DNA of 64,000 nt from Hyalella azteca. Its lineage: Eukaryota; Arthropoda; Malacostraca; Amphipoda; Hyalellidae. Shown piece after piece: positions 23,741 to 37,100 of the stretch (position 1 is its first letter; each line of letters starts with the position of its first letter). The stretch is from NCBI RefSeq assembly GCF_000764305.2, contig NW_025933371.1, forward strand, positions 62,001 through 126,000, written 5' to 3'. The translations under genes and the position numbers were made by a program. The notes beneath the pieces are model-generated. The model was not told the DNA's origin and searched no databases. It saw only the letters and a program-made list of their open reading frames with translations.

Positions 23741-25985
23741 TTATAAATTTATTGCCAATAAAAAATTTTCCAACTAGAGAAATTTCTGAGAATTTTTCCC
23801 TGAAATCTAATTCCATTTTTGCATGTTGTGTAATGTTGTGTAAAAAACTTAACCTGTTTATCATTAAAGGGAAAAATTGAATGAAATAAACAATTCTGCA
23901 AATAATAATAAGCGAGTCTTCCAATAAAGAGCCTACATTCAAATCTGGAAAGTATGATACTATATTTTATTTCGTGATTTGAAATAATACACTCAAAAAT
24001 TCTAAAGACTATGTAAAATTATAATTCGTAATTATTGTTTATATTTCAATTTAGAATTATAAAATTATAATTTTTTATAGTAATATTAATGAATAATATT
24101 AGAAGACAAGCCAAACAATCCGGGGTGGAATCTTACCCATTCCCCACATCTTCACCTACCTCATCAATTTCAATAAATTGCATTGTCCATGATTTACTTT
24201 ATAATTCAATATTACTTTTCATAATTCAGATAATTATTTTTCATAATTATATTCAATTTTGTACGGATTTGGAATTAAATATTACATAATAATTTTCGTC
24301 TGCGATTTCTTTTCTCTTTGAAATGCGTTGTTGAGAGTAGCGTCCGAGTGAACAATTTCAGCGTCACAAGTCTCGACAGTTTATGACCGCTTGGGCACTC
24401 ATCATTGCGCCTGCATGCCGCTCAGAGTTATTTCTGAAACTTGTCTTGATTTTTTATTTTAAATGATTTTTTGTCATTTTCTTTTTCCCGCATTACATAC
24501 ATTCATCGCTGTAGATTACACTCGGTTGTAGTCGTACATTTGGCCATTCTATTTCTCTATTTACAGTTGCTGGTGACTATATTGTATATATACAAGCTTT
24601 GCGTTTCATGGGAGTACCCAGGGCTCTGTTCGCGTTAGGTATGCACGGTGTAGCACGACCTAGATTAAATTTAAACTCACCCAACTACAAACTAAAAATG
24701 CAGTGTGATTATAATTAGACAGCGAATAATTTGACTTTGTGGTACAGACTGAGTTCAAATCCGCTGTTTGAACAGACGAAATCATAAACGATTATGTGCA
24801 GAAACAATTCATGATTGAGTGTGGCATTGCGATGGAAAAAAGTCATCAGCAAGTAAAATTGTTGCATACATAGCATTTAGTTACAATAATTCTTTCTAAT
24901 AATGAAAAAAAATAAATAATATTTCAGTTTCAACAATTATTTAGGAGAAAATGTTGACAGTCTGATTAAAAAATAAGGCTTAATGTTCACAGAACGCTAT
25001 AAGAGCATGTAAGTCTTAAACTGAGCGACAACAAGTAGTGTTAGGATAAACTTAAGCGCTAATTAGCGACAGCTTGCAGAATTGCACTCTCTTCTTGAAC
25101 GAAAAGGACGGAAGTCAGGCAGCGAGCCCGATAAATTGCCGCGATAAATTGCAAGGCTGGGGGAAGGACGGACGGAAATCGACGAAACGCTGCCAAGTGC
25201 GGGCACGTTGAACAAGCCCTGTATGTGTTAGAGGGAGGAGAAAATTTAGTTTTTTTTTTAATTTGCACACTTTATCATATTGTTATTGTTATCGATACAT
25301 CCGTACAGAACGTATTTCTGCTGGGATGTACATCTGAACCTAAAAACGCATTTCGAGAAGTGATTAACCTCACTATCCATCTCATCTCAAGTAATACATA
25401 TTTATCGTTATGATATGATAAAAGTGATGAAGACACGCTAAATTTTTCTAAGATAACATGCAGATGAGCAGATGACAGTACGACTCGAAGCTGCATTCAT
25501 ACCAACAAGTAAAAATTACCGATTTTAACTACAGAAGTAGAATATAGCCGCAGTATAAAATATATTAAACATAAGTCTAAACGCAGCATAAAATCATTTT
25601 AACTGCAGCTTAGTAATAGTCACACTTTCTTCAGTAATATGCCAATGATATAGCAGTAGCATGGCAGCAATAGCATTAGTTCGGCAGCATTATGATAACA
25701 TATCATAGAATTGTAACTGAACCATAGCAGCCAAAGCAATGGCATAACAGGGCGAAGTAATGGTATATGTTCTGGTCGAGATGGACAGAAACAGTATAGC
25801 AGCGAAACAGGAGTGATGTACAGCTGCTTTGGCGAGACTCGACAACCTGCAATGCGGAAGGTGAGGAGCATTTACTCGCAGCTTTTACTTTGATTGCTTG
25901 AAACGATCGGGCGCGGCTACTCTATGCGCATACGTCCTGCCTCGTGGTCCACGAACAGCACTCGCACCAGACCACAGTACCAAGT
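23741..25985. other. Gene-poor interval
   Basis: Strongly AT-rich at 23940-24300; a GCA-rich stretch at 25630-25760. No recognisable gene or element. Confidence 0.45.
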
Positions 25986-26155
25986 ACCAGGGACCAATGA
26001 CCAATCATTGGCTAACCTGCATAAGCGCCCCTGGCCACGGTAACATCAGGAACTAATGACCAATCATTGGCCAAAAAACCAACACGCACCACTGGCCACT
26101 AACCACCAGGTACCAATGGCTAGTTATCGGCCAACTTGAACACGTGCCCCTGATG
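25986..26155. repeat. ~60-bp tandem repeat, three copies
   Basis: CAGG(G/A)ACCAATGACCAATCATTGGC-type units begin near 25988, 26046 and 26106, each containing TGACCAATCATTGG or a variant and a GGCCA-rich tail. The third copy is more diverged. Confidence 0.8.
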
Positions 26156-27879
26156 AACAAACTCGTGTTGGGCTGTGATTCAGAATTGGCGACTGCTTGA
26201 CCTGGTAACAACGTTTCATTCGCGGCCAACTCTACGTTGGTACAAATAAACTTAATGCATTATGTAGCCATTTAGAAAAGAAGAAACGTACAACTAATTA
26301 CTGTATGTGACTAGAAGCCGGAATGATGAAGTTTCCATCACATGTCCGCAAACTTATCTCTAAAAATAACCGCAGACGAAGTCATTCATTAGTCAACAAT
26401 GAAGATTTACAACAAATTGTAAATTTGAAGCGCATAACGAAAATTTCTTATACATACTGATTATTAAATTGCATTCAAGTCTTTCCCGCACTAGGGACGT
26501 TTCCTGAGCTGCAATTAAGAAGGCACGAGTTAAAGCCGCCTGACTGCGACAGTCGTGAATGACGGCTCGTGAACAACGCAAAGGCCGTGACGTCGCAGAA
26601 TCAGTTCACTGACGTTCGATTTCACCAACGGGTTTTCGGACTTATTAAAATATTTGTTATACGTTAACATGAATGTCTTTGGGTCAAGCGTCCTGTCATG
26701 ACATAGCAAAGCGTCGAAAATCGCTTCAGAAAATTCCAGTAATCGCAGTGTCAAACTAGAAATCAAGTCCCGCTACCTACAATCTTTGTCTCAATGCTCC
26801 AACTTTGGGTTCGATCAAACACCGGGACAATTTATTACATTCCATAAGAAACGACGGGAAATTATAATTAAAAGTTAAATCGTTACGTTGACTTTATAGG
26901 CTCTGAGTTGAGAGCGCATATGTAGTATGCAAGAGCACTAACAGCCAAGCGAACGTAAATTGATTTAAGGTATTGAAATAGAAGACTTAATTCAACTCAA
27001 TATATATAAAACACGGCGGTGTCAAGCACCGTGTAACCGGTCATTCTACAGACTGGCGAAGTCAGGTCACCAAGTCAGTCACACGAAATTGTCATGAACT
27101 TAACTTAACTTAATTGTCAAGAGACGCAATGAAGTCGATGTTATTCAATGCGGCATGACTTGAAAGCAATCGTGAACGGCGTAATCACTAATTAATTAAT
27201 CGTGATTTTTGAACACATGACGATACAGCGTTAAAAAAAAAGCAAAAACTAATGTATGAAGAAGCGATTAGATTTTTCGCAATGATGACGTTGGTCTTAT
27301 TTTGTAATTCGGACAGGAAAACTGTTGGCATTTGAAGCATAGGAATGCTATAAAGCTAGGGTTCAGGTTGCTTTCAAGTCCCGCATCAGAAACTTCGAGT
27401 ATTTAGATGATTGCAAGTGAAAATGACGATTAAAGTGAAGCTCTGTGAGAATCCTTATGAAATAAAGAATTAATTTATATGAGAACTCATATTATTTCTA
27501 GAAATTGTTGTGTTGTTGTAAATTTGTGTGAAATAATAGGGAGGCTTGGGAGCGTGTTTTGGATTTGACAAATGTGTTTGCTGTGCCTTTGAGCGATTAT
27601 ATTTCAAGTGTTGGACAATTTGTTGATGTCAAGCAAGACTCGCAGCATCGACAATCCATCACAGTCGACGACATCGAGGCACACCGCGGCAAATCTTGTG
27701 TTTCAGCAGCGAGGGATCCTTCCTTCCTTCCTTCCAGACCGTGAGGGGAGTTGGGAGCAGCAGAGGAGCCCACGATTGACCTCCACTCACCACGAGCTCT
27801 GAAGCAGCACTACTGCACCACTTGACCTCCCCAGGCCGAGGGCAGCGAGCGCTGCGGCAAACGCGGCGGTGTCAGCCCG
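26156..27879. other. Gene-poor interval
   Basis: Nothing recognisable. A short CTTCC run lies at 27718-27736. The open frame at 27559-27744 has no homology that I can see. Confidence 0.45.
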
Positions 27880-28145
27880 ACATGCTGCGTGCTGTGCAGC
27901 GCATGGCGCATTGTGCGTATGCTGCGAGACACATGGCGCATAGTGCGTATGCTGTGAGGCGCATAGTTTATTCTGCCCAAGCTGCGCATTCTGTGCAGCG
28001 CATGGCGCATTGTGCGTATGCTGGGAGGCATGTGGTGAATTGTGCGCCGCACATGGCGCATAGTGCGCATGCTGTGAGGCGCATTGTTCATTCTGCCCAA
28101 GCTGCGCATTCTGTGAAGCGCATGCTGCATAGAGTGACATGCGCT
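27880..28145. repeat. GCGCAT-rich minisatellite with higher-order structure
   Basis: About nine ~30-bp units of the type CGCATGGCGCATTGTGCGTA plus TGCTG. A longer block containing TTCTGCCCAAGCTGCGCATT recurs at 27971 and 28091 (120 bp), while CATGGCGCATTGTGCGTATG recurs 99 bp apart, so the second block carries an insertion of about 21 bp. Open frames on both strands (up to 132 codons) are by-products. Confidence 0.85.
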
Positions 28146-28361
28146 GTACAGCATGAACAGCAAGCTGCGCGTTAAATTTTGTTTCTGCGAAAATTTTACA
28201 CTATTCATAGTATGCTACATACTAATTAGTAGCGCAAACCTAAGTATTTCTTCCATTAAGAGCACCATTCTGCCACGTCGACCGCAAAAATAACATACGT
28301 ATTGCTATTAATAAACTTCGTATGACGACAATCAAAAATTGAACTCGTTTGAACGATTGCT

Positions 28362-28698
28362 GTGATTCGGATTTACTTTAATCCTTCACGCAATGTTATT
28401 AGTTGCGTGACCAGTTGTCTGAAATGTGATCGATGTATCAGAGTTCACTTGACTGAGTGGAAAGTAATTCCGCCTCACAAGCCTCAACGGATTCCCTTGC
28501 TGGTGCGAGTTACAATTTCCGGCAGAAGACATCGGGTCGGATTATTCGTCACCTCAGTCGTCACGGTGAAGAGGTCTGTCCGTGACGGAGCCGTATTGTT
28601 GTCACGGTGTCGGATGTACTTCGACTAACTCCAGCGTTGGAATATCCTTGTTTTTTTATGCATCGAACGAATATCGGGCCTCACGCTCAACAATTCAG
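28362..28698 (+). other. Possible 5' exon ending in a consensus donor
   Basis: A less AT-rich island ending CAATTCAG before GTAAGTATAAG at 28699, the best plus-strand donor in the window. A frame of 88 codons is open at 28362-28628. A later ATG at 28658 opens 13 codons plus two bases up to the donor. No downstream exon or family is recognised. Confidence 0.2.
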
Positions 28699-31600
28699 GT
28701 AAGTATAAGTGTTAGAAAAAAATCGGGATCACTTTCTATAACTACATGTATGTGATACCCATAAATAACCACATAAAATGCGTCTGAAGAATAAAATGTT
28801 CTCAATTAGCTGTTGTCTATGGAGCTATTGTTGAAAACGTCACTCAGCTGGGCGTTTGTCGTGTAGCACCACTGGCGCATGTACTAAATAAAGTTGCATT
28901 CCAACTATCGAACGTCTCTACTATTTGATTGCAGTTCCCATCGTCTACTTCGCCTATTCTTCTCGTTGAGAAAACGTATTACGCGGCGCAAAGATTTACT
29001 CTTCATTGAGTTGTTTTGCGTAGTGATTTCGCCTCTAGGCACTTTACGACACAAGAACTTTGCCAGGATTAACGTCTGCACGTAGGAGTGTGTTACACGT
29101 ACTGAACACGGGGTTTCCACGAACTTCATGAATTCTTTTTTTCGCAGCGATAACTAACCAGCTTTGGTGAAAAATTGAACTGGAATCCACTGAAACGTTC
29201 GTAATGGTTAACCTTATTTAAATTCCATCCATTTGCTGTCCAGTTAAACATTTAATCTCAAGAGCACTACAACGAGATGAGAGAGATAATATGAGGTGAT
29301 ATCCTTATCAGTAGGAACTATGCCTCATATTTTTCTTCATTAGCGAGTTGTGTGTATACAGGATCTGGACAATCGATATTCTTCTAGACTCAATCTGTGA
29401 CTAGCTTGAAATGAGAGTAAAGAGTGAAATACTGTCAGTATTTGCACTACACTAGGCATAAAGTAAATTAGTGAGGCAGCCTTAGCGTATTAAATTATCT
29501 TTTGATCGTTGATCTGCGATATATGAGCTTTGATAATCCTTTTAATGCGAGCTTGCTCCTCAAACAAGGCTGATCAATGGAATTTTTTTTGGAAATTGGT
29601 GCTTTTCTGATATATAAATTTCAACTTGAGAATAAATATAGTAAATTTTAATACTAATTTAAAGTATTTATACTCATACTGAAAATTGCCACCCATGAAG
29701 TAGACAAGTATTGCTTGTATGTCGAAAGAAAGGCGGCACTTGTGCACGATATTGTAAAATGTCTACGGGAAAAACGACCAATATTTAAGTACGTACACTA
29801 CCCAGCAGAACTTTAGAAGTGCCAAAATTGACTCCAAGATTGCTTAATGCCTAGTGGCGCGATTAGTTAAATCATTAAATGATAGAAGTTCGCAGCAACA
29901 AATTAAGTACGTTTTAATAAAGAAAAATGTCATGAAATCAGTGAATAATAAGAGGAAGCCCGAACGTGAAAGTAGAACTTCTAAATTGGAATTTGATTTC
30001 GTCTGTTTAAATTAATTTTTAGCAATAAGCATACAAAGGCCGTAATATCTACACTTAAAAAATTTTGATAAATGTAAATAATCTATAATTTTACGTACAC
30101 AAAACAATCATTTAGTTTAATGATTTTAAAGCGCAGGATCTAAATAATAGCTGGTTGAGAAATATCGCGCTTATGATTCTTTTGAAATAGGTGAATATAA
30201 CGTGTTCTTCCGTATTCTATCAAAGAAAACCGTTATCATGAAGATTTTAAATGGGTCAAGGTCAAACAAGGAGTAAAAAAAGTCGTTTAATGTGAGACCA
30301 CTCAAGTCAGCCGATCAAAGTCGATTACAACAATTGTTTTGCACTAAAAATAATAAAAACCATAACTTAAAAACGAACGAAATGAAAGAAATTTTTCTAC
30401 AAAGTAACTAGGCCAAATATTCTTATAATAGCAGCAATATCAAGAGAAGATTTAGAATCAATTCACGTATAGTTTTGAGATCAAATATGTCTGCAACTGA
30501 TAAAAATTAAGTCTAAAACTCTTCCGAAACGAAATTGTCCAAACATAATTTTCGTAACAATTAAATACCAAACACGACAGGAGTGATGTCTCAACATTTG
30601 CGGGAAAACGAATAAAAAACAATCGACGTCACTTCCAATAACAGAAGTCAATCGTTTAATCATGAACAAGGCCTTAATAACATCCATAATAATATTAAAA
30701 AGTTATTAACTGCACATAAATTCATTATAAATATTAAGTAGGATTGCGCTGACCAACGAATTGTCACGCGGTTATCGCTGCCATCACGAAATATAAGGAT
30801 AGCTTCTCGCTCATGTCGCGTAAAAGTTGCCAGGACTCGGCTCATGGTTTGCAAAATTGCTAAAAAAAGACGTATAATCATATCATCATTCGTAAAATTT
30901 TATTTATGCGTTAAAATCAGATCATCAACGAAAAATTCGATGGTTAAAATTTGGCGGCATTTGATGTATAAATACGATTTGATTTTCCGCGGGAATAGCT
31001 GTTTCGAAAAAATCAGGTTTTAACGAATTTGCAAACGAAATCAAGTCTGAAGGAAGAACATGTAACGCCAAAACTCTTACCTTTTAGAGCAGTCCCGATG
31101 AGGAGTGTGCGAATCAATTCGGTGAATATCAACGACTCCAAGCAATTTCCTTTTTAAAAACATTGCAAAAATATAAAAGTGCCGATAAATAAGTCATACT
31201 TACATCAGGATGCTTCGTTTTTTCTCCATTGATGTCGCTCTTGGTTCACGTAGCATCAATATTGAACTTTACATAACCACATTTCCATGTAATAGTGGAA
31301 ATGAGCGAAACGACATCCGATTTAGGTTGGAGTGTTTCCATAAATAAAGTGCATGTCGAATTTCGAACATCGTCGTCCCTTCCAAATGGTCGAATTTATG
31401 TATAGTAATAGAGCCTTGTAGTTTAGTAGTATTCATGATGCATACTTTCTTCTTCAGAAAATCGTCACGGCATTCTTCATGGTAAACGTGGTGTTGATGG
31501 TGAAGAATAATGATGCAATGATACTTTTTGAAGACGATTATTTGCTGTTATTGAGAAACTTTGCCAGTGTTCTGAAGTCTCCCGGAGCGATGATGATGTT

Positions 31601-31796
31601 TAAGGCAAGAAAACAATATTTGACGGCTCTTACATGTGTTGAAATTGATGTTCCAGGAACGAAGATGATGACGATGATTTAAATTCTGACAATTGCGAAT
31701 AAGTCGCTAAATTTCACAGTGAACAATTTCGTGAGGTTCCTTTCTTCTGACGACGAGGCAGCAGTACTTTCCTGCTGCGATGAGTGACGAAGTTAA

Positions 31797-31883
31797 TGGT
31801 GACGAGGCACTGAGATACCACCAGCTGTGTTCACGTCTCAATAACAGCGGGAACCCCAGCGTGGTTCTCGTGCCTCGTCACCA
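31797..31883. repeat. Inverted repeat with perfect 14-bp ends
   Basis: TGGTGACGAGGCAC at 31797-31810 is the exact reverse complement of 31870-31883. Similarity continues inward imperfectly for about 15 bp, making an 87-bp foldback unit. Confidence 0.8.
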
Positions 31884-34094
31884 AAACTTTTCCAGGATAA
31901 TGAATTTGATTCTTGATTTCTTCATGGCCATTGTCGTCATCGTGGGGATCCTTCATCGCAATTGTCGTCATCGTTGAGAAAGTGGATGAACCTCGCGTCC
32001 AAGAAACAGTTATTAACGTATTTTTCTACAAGCTTTCATTTTTACGGCGGCTTGGAATTGTTGATCTTCATGAAAAATGATTTAAAGTATGGTCTAAATG
32101 AAATAAAACATCACAAAAGGACGTAATTATTGATAATTTTAATACTGATTTCAAAACTATCACCACTTTCTAAATAAAATAGTCTGTGCTAAAATGGCCA
32201 ACATCCACAGAAAACGACGTTTTCTAGCAGGACACTGAGGTCGAAAAATTACCGTCCAGAGGCCATTGAGGACATGCAACCCTAGGCAAAGAGGATTGCG
32301 AGTGAACTAAACAAGTAATATTGCATGTCAGGGCACGATGTACATTATCAATGGCATCAATATTTTAGATTCAACAGAATTCCACTTCAGAGAATACATG
32401 CAATTTTCTTTATTGGAAATCAATTTCAATTTTAGTTAGAGGAATATTTGAAGGTGACACGCTACATAACGCTAGTACACTGAACATTGCACTGTACATT
32501 ATCTGAGTATCATTATCATGGTGGGAAAGTTAAATTAAAAAATGTGACAAAATTTAGTGTGAAAGTTGTATCAACATCATGCTCACATAGAACCCTTTTT
32601 ATCATCGAAAACTATGACTACTCACGTGTCAATAGGTGCGGTTTGGCATATTTCCGGCCATGGTGACTGGACCTCTGTGGAAGAAAATAAAATTAATTTA
32701 CTATGCAAATAAAGTGGTAAATTTTTTATCCTGCTCAAGTTGTTACAATTACATTCAAGACAGTCAAAACTATTTAAAGTTAAAGACACAGCAGCGAGAA
32801 AAAATTTGGATTTTTATGATACAAAAAGTAATTTTCTAGATTATTCTAAGGTGAGATTGACTCTGGTAAATTCATACACCTGGTGTATATGATCTTCGCA
32901 ATTTACTGACACATAATGAGTGACGCGATTTCAGTAATTACCGAAAGCGACTTTTCAAAGTTTATCATACGAAACTTAAAGATTAATATTACGGTATCGT
33001 GTATCAAAGCTTCACACGCTTCCAACCGGCATGAATCTCCTCTTGTGTTTTATGGACTCATAAATTATCGAGCGCCTGATAAGAGCGTGCACCGCAGGTG
33101 GAAGCTCTTACCAATGACGAGAGGCTAATACTCGATAGCGATCTAGATCAGCACGAGCTACAATTCAAATAAAAATGTTAGTCTTGGGGCGGAAGCTGCA
33201 ATCAAAATTTCTGTGAAACATGGAAATTTTCAACTAAAAATTTCGACCCGTGTACAGCGAAGGGAAAATTTAAGTTGACGAAGATAGACGAGCACGTGGA
33301 AAGCGTGAACGAAGTGAATTGAACGCTTTGAACATGAACGTCACGGTAACTATGATAAATAAAACGATCGAATTTAATTATATCGTCAATACCAAAGCAA
33401 AATTATGGATTTGAAAGCTCAGCAAACACTGAATGACAAAACTAAAAACTTCTCTCTGCGTTTGAAAGGACAGACCGCTGCGTCGGCTGAGGTATTGACC
33501 ACAGGCAGGTGAATGTTGACACGACAGCAAAGTCGGGACTTTATAGAGGAAGAACAGAGAGCGGCACTCGACGTTTATCTTATCGTACAACACAAAACAA
33601 TGAGCTCAGCAGCGAGACTACAAAGGCACCTCAGACGTGAACACATCCCTCCTCTCAACGCCCACTGATCACCATGAGTGAGCTCATCATTAATAACACA
33701 TTTGATGCCCTATAAAGTAAAAGCTATTAATCTTTTTTAAGCATCTAAAAAATTCTCATAATTAACGGAAAAGTTTAAAACATAATTTTCATTATTCTAA
33801 ATGAGGCACTGGTTCCGTAGTGATAATAGTCGCGCTGTTCTTAATAATTAGTCATTTAATAATTATTAGAATTAAACTGATTTTCATGAACTTTTTATTC
33901 GAACGTCCAATAATTCGGTACGGTTTAGCAGTGATTGAAATGATTCACCGATCATTTTGCCTTGTACATATAGCAATTGGCTTAAAAATTTTATTATATG
34001 CGCATTGGACTGTATCAAATTTTGCTGGCAATTATACGAATGAGCAAAATTACAAAAAATCATTATAATTATGCTGATATTATTGAAGTAAGAA

Positions 34095-34164
34095 CAAGCA
34101 ATAAGAGAGCAGCATTCAATTTTCATTTTCAAGCAATAAGAGCGCAGCATTCAATTTTTCGATT
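34095..34164. repeat. 35-bp direct tandem duplication
   Basis: CAAGCAATAAGAG(A/C)GCAGCATTCAATTTT is present twice in tandem, starting at 34095 and 34130, with about two differences. Confidence 0.9.
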
Positions 34165-37100
34165 AATGTGGTTCATTAATCGAAAGTCATAATTTATGAC
34201 CTGCGAAAATTACGTGCAACGTTACGACGATGTTTAACGAAAGACCTCCGGCTAATAAATACGGAGCAGATAAAACATAAATGCCGCTGGCCATGAGGAA
34301 GCTGTGGCACGCTCCAAAAAGTGATTGCCATCGTTCCTAATCTTATTTCGTCCTAATCCCAATAACCCTGATATCCTATTTGAAACTAATAACAGAAAAC
34401 ATTTATATTGCTGCTGCATGAGGTCACCCAGGTACGTTCAGTCGTACTTAGACTACTTTTACACGGACCTCAACAAAGGCTTGTAATTAAAGGCAATACG
34501 GGTTCCTCTTCAGTCTTGTTTCCACAAATTCACAATTCCATGAAATCCACACTCTTCCATCAGAATTTCAAACTATCCCATAAGTAAAATATTGAATAAC
34601 ATAAGACAAAGTATTAACAAACACAAAGTATTATGATTAATAATATTAATAAACACTTCTCACAAATAAATTAATCTAACTATAAAAGTCATAACAAAAT
34701 AAATAACATATCGAAATAATCACAAAATGAAAAATATAATAACAAACAAATAACCAAGCTAAAACGCACCTTGACTCTGAAGGTTCAAAGGCGAGACTGA
34801 CTAGAACGGATAGAACCTAAAGATCTAACTTCCGCTCTTCTAAACTTAAAACTTAAAATTCAAAACATGAAACTATAAAATATTAAATCCTATATTTCCC
34901 TAACAAGTAATGCGCTCATGTTCTCTCTTTACGAAACACGTCGGACGTGCGGAACATCAAACTTTATTTCTTTATGAGGCGGAAGTCAATCGCATCCGAA
35001 GGCGGAAATGAAATGGAGCCAAATTTGACCAAATTTAGGTCGAAGTTTCGCGATTTATATTCCCACAATAAAGTAAGACTGTTCGATTTAATTTACGTTT
35101 CTGGTTAATTATCACGCGTCCCATTTGCATAGAGCGGAAGTGAAACTTTCATGAAAAATACAATTTGAAATTGCCAACAGTTTAAGATTTCCGCCGCTAG
35201 ATCAAAGGCTTGACTAATTAATGGCGAAACTGTCCAGATTTCGCAGTTATTATTCTGCCGTTTAATTAGATCATGTAAAAATTACGCTGAACTCAACACG
35301 TGTTATTTGCCTCGACAATAAATGTTAAAATTTAAAATCTTGTTGACGTAAGCTTGAATTAAGCTTGCTGGAAAGTTGTTCTGGCTCTCTAATAAGTTGA
35401 TTGATATCATACTTGGATGATTTTGGAGCATCGGAAGTACATGGAGCGTTTGATTACGAATATATCGTACCTAAACGATCATCAATGCATAAGAAAGCTC
35501 ATTAAATGTAGACTAGCATTGGGATAACGCATTCCAAATAACTTGGCGATGCCATATTAAATTAGGTGCGGATATGCATTGAGTCACAGAGCGCCACGTT
35601 ATCTGGCCCGCTATCGCCAGTGCTACAATGGCCCTCACGCCACTCAACACTACAAAGATCTTCATCAGCAGTACCTTGTGGCAACACTCGTCAACGCCCG
35701 GCGCACACGCAGCGTAACAAAAGAACCACTTGACGGCAGGTTGCAAGAGTGCCAGATGGGACTTTTTTTCCGGCCAAATTTGACGGCTAGTGCCTTTTTG
35801 ATTAGCTATGGCCAGTACAAATTTACGTGTGCCTTGAATTTGCTGTATTTTCTCATGTATTATAACTCCGGGAAATTTAATTGTTAGGCTTAATATATAA
35901 ATTGAATAATAAATTTAGCGTTTTGGCCTTTTTGTGAGCGGAATTGGCCGTTTTTCTTGCGGCAACCATGACACGAACCTATTATGAATGCAATATAAAA
36001 AAAATGTTGTAGCAAGCAATATTGTGCCAGTTAGTATACATCAGTGGAGCGAAATAAGTAATTTAATAACATGAGTATATTAATCACGTCTCACATACTT
36101 CATCAAATGAGAGAAAATATGCAATATCATTTTTACGGCCACAAACTACCTAAAATGTTTTCATTGTCCTTTAAGCCCATACACTCCAATAAGAAGCAAT
36201 ATAATAACAATATATTAAACTAGCCTAGAAAATATTTCATGTAACATTACAATAGCTTTGCGTTTTTAATTCAACATAATTTATTTGTGGTCAATATTAC
36301 AGTCATCCATTTGGCGACTCATGCGTCATCGACGGTTGTCGGTTGAACTCGCACAATGTCATTTCCGGTATTCCTTGCATGCACTCAATCAGATTATCCT
36401 TGCCAGTCCAGCGACGCACGTAAAATTTATTGTCACCAAATTTCACATTACTATGCAGACGTTGTCATCAGGTAATTGAAAGCAATCAGATGTCAAGTTT
36501 GAAAATCTGCTATCCAACTATAATCAAAATAAGGTGAAATTTTTACATCGGATATGGGCTAACTAAAGCGACCATACATTAACTATTCATTAAGCGATCA
36601 GGTAGTCAAAGATTTCGTTGCCTTTTAGTTCTAATGTATCTATAATGTAAGCTTAAAATTATCATCGTAAACATTCAAAATGAGACTGCTGCCTTAGAGC
36701 ATGATGATAATCATAATATAATAGTGTATGCTGAAATGATTAACTAATGGTATAGAAGAAAACTGTTTAATTTGAGGTATGCACAAGTACTTCACTTACG
36801 ACTTTGTCCGGCTTTTTATGTTTTCTTTTACTTGATGCTAAAGACGTATTTTATGCTCTGACTCTCTCGTCATTAGATCTTAAAGGTACTTGATTGAATT
36901 AAGAAGTTCATAACCGATCATTCGGCTGAGAATTCAGCGAACTCTGAAACAACGATGTTTAAAATTATACTTTAAAAACTCTACCTAAATACTTTTAAAT
37001 AGTTTAAACACTAGAGATAATAATTTAAGTTCCTGCATTCCTTCACATGGCCAAGTAAAATGGTAATTTGTTCGAGCATGATTCTGAAAAGGCATTCTAT

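Noticed and set aside
24735..24765. GAGTTCAAATCCGC resembling a tRNA B box
   Set aside because: No matching A box or cloverleaf stems nearby.
27787..28208. Long overlapping frames on both strands (117-132 codons, Cys/His/Met-rich)
   Set aside because: They are produced by the stop-poor GCGCAT minisatellite; peptides are cyclic and open in several frames at once.
31204..31229. Minus-strand ATG with eight codons before GTAAGTATG
   Set aside because: Good donor but only 26 nt of coding and no partner exon; expected by chance among the many donor matches.
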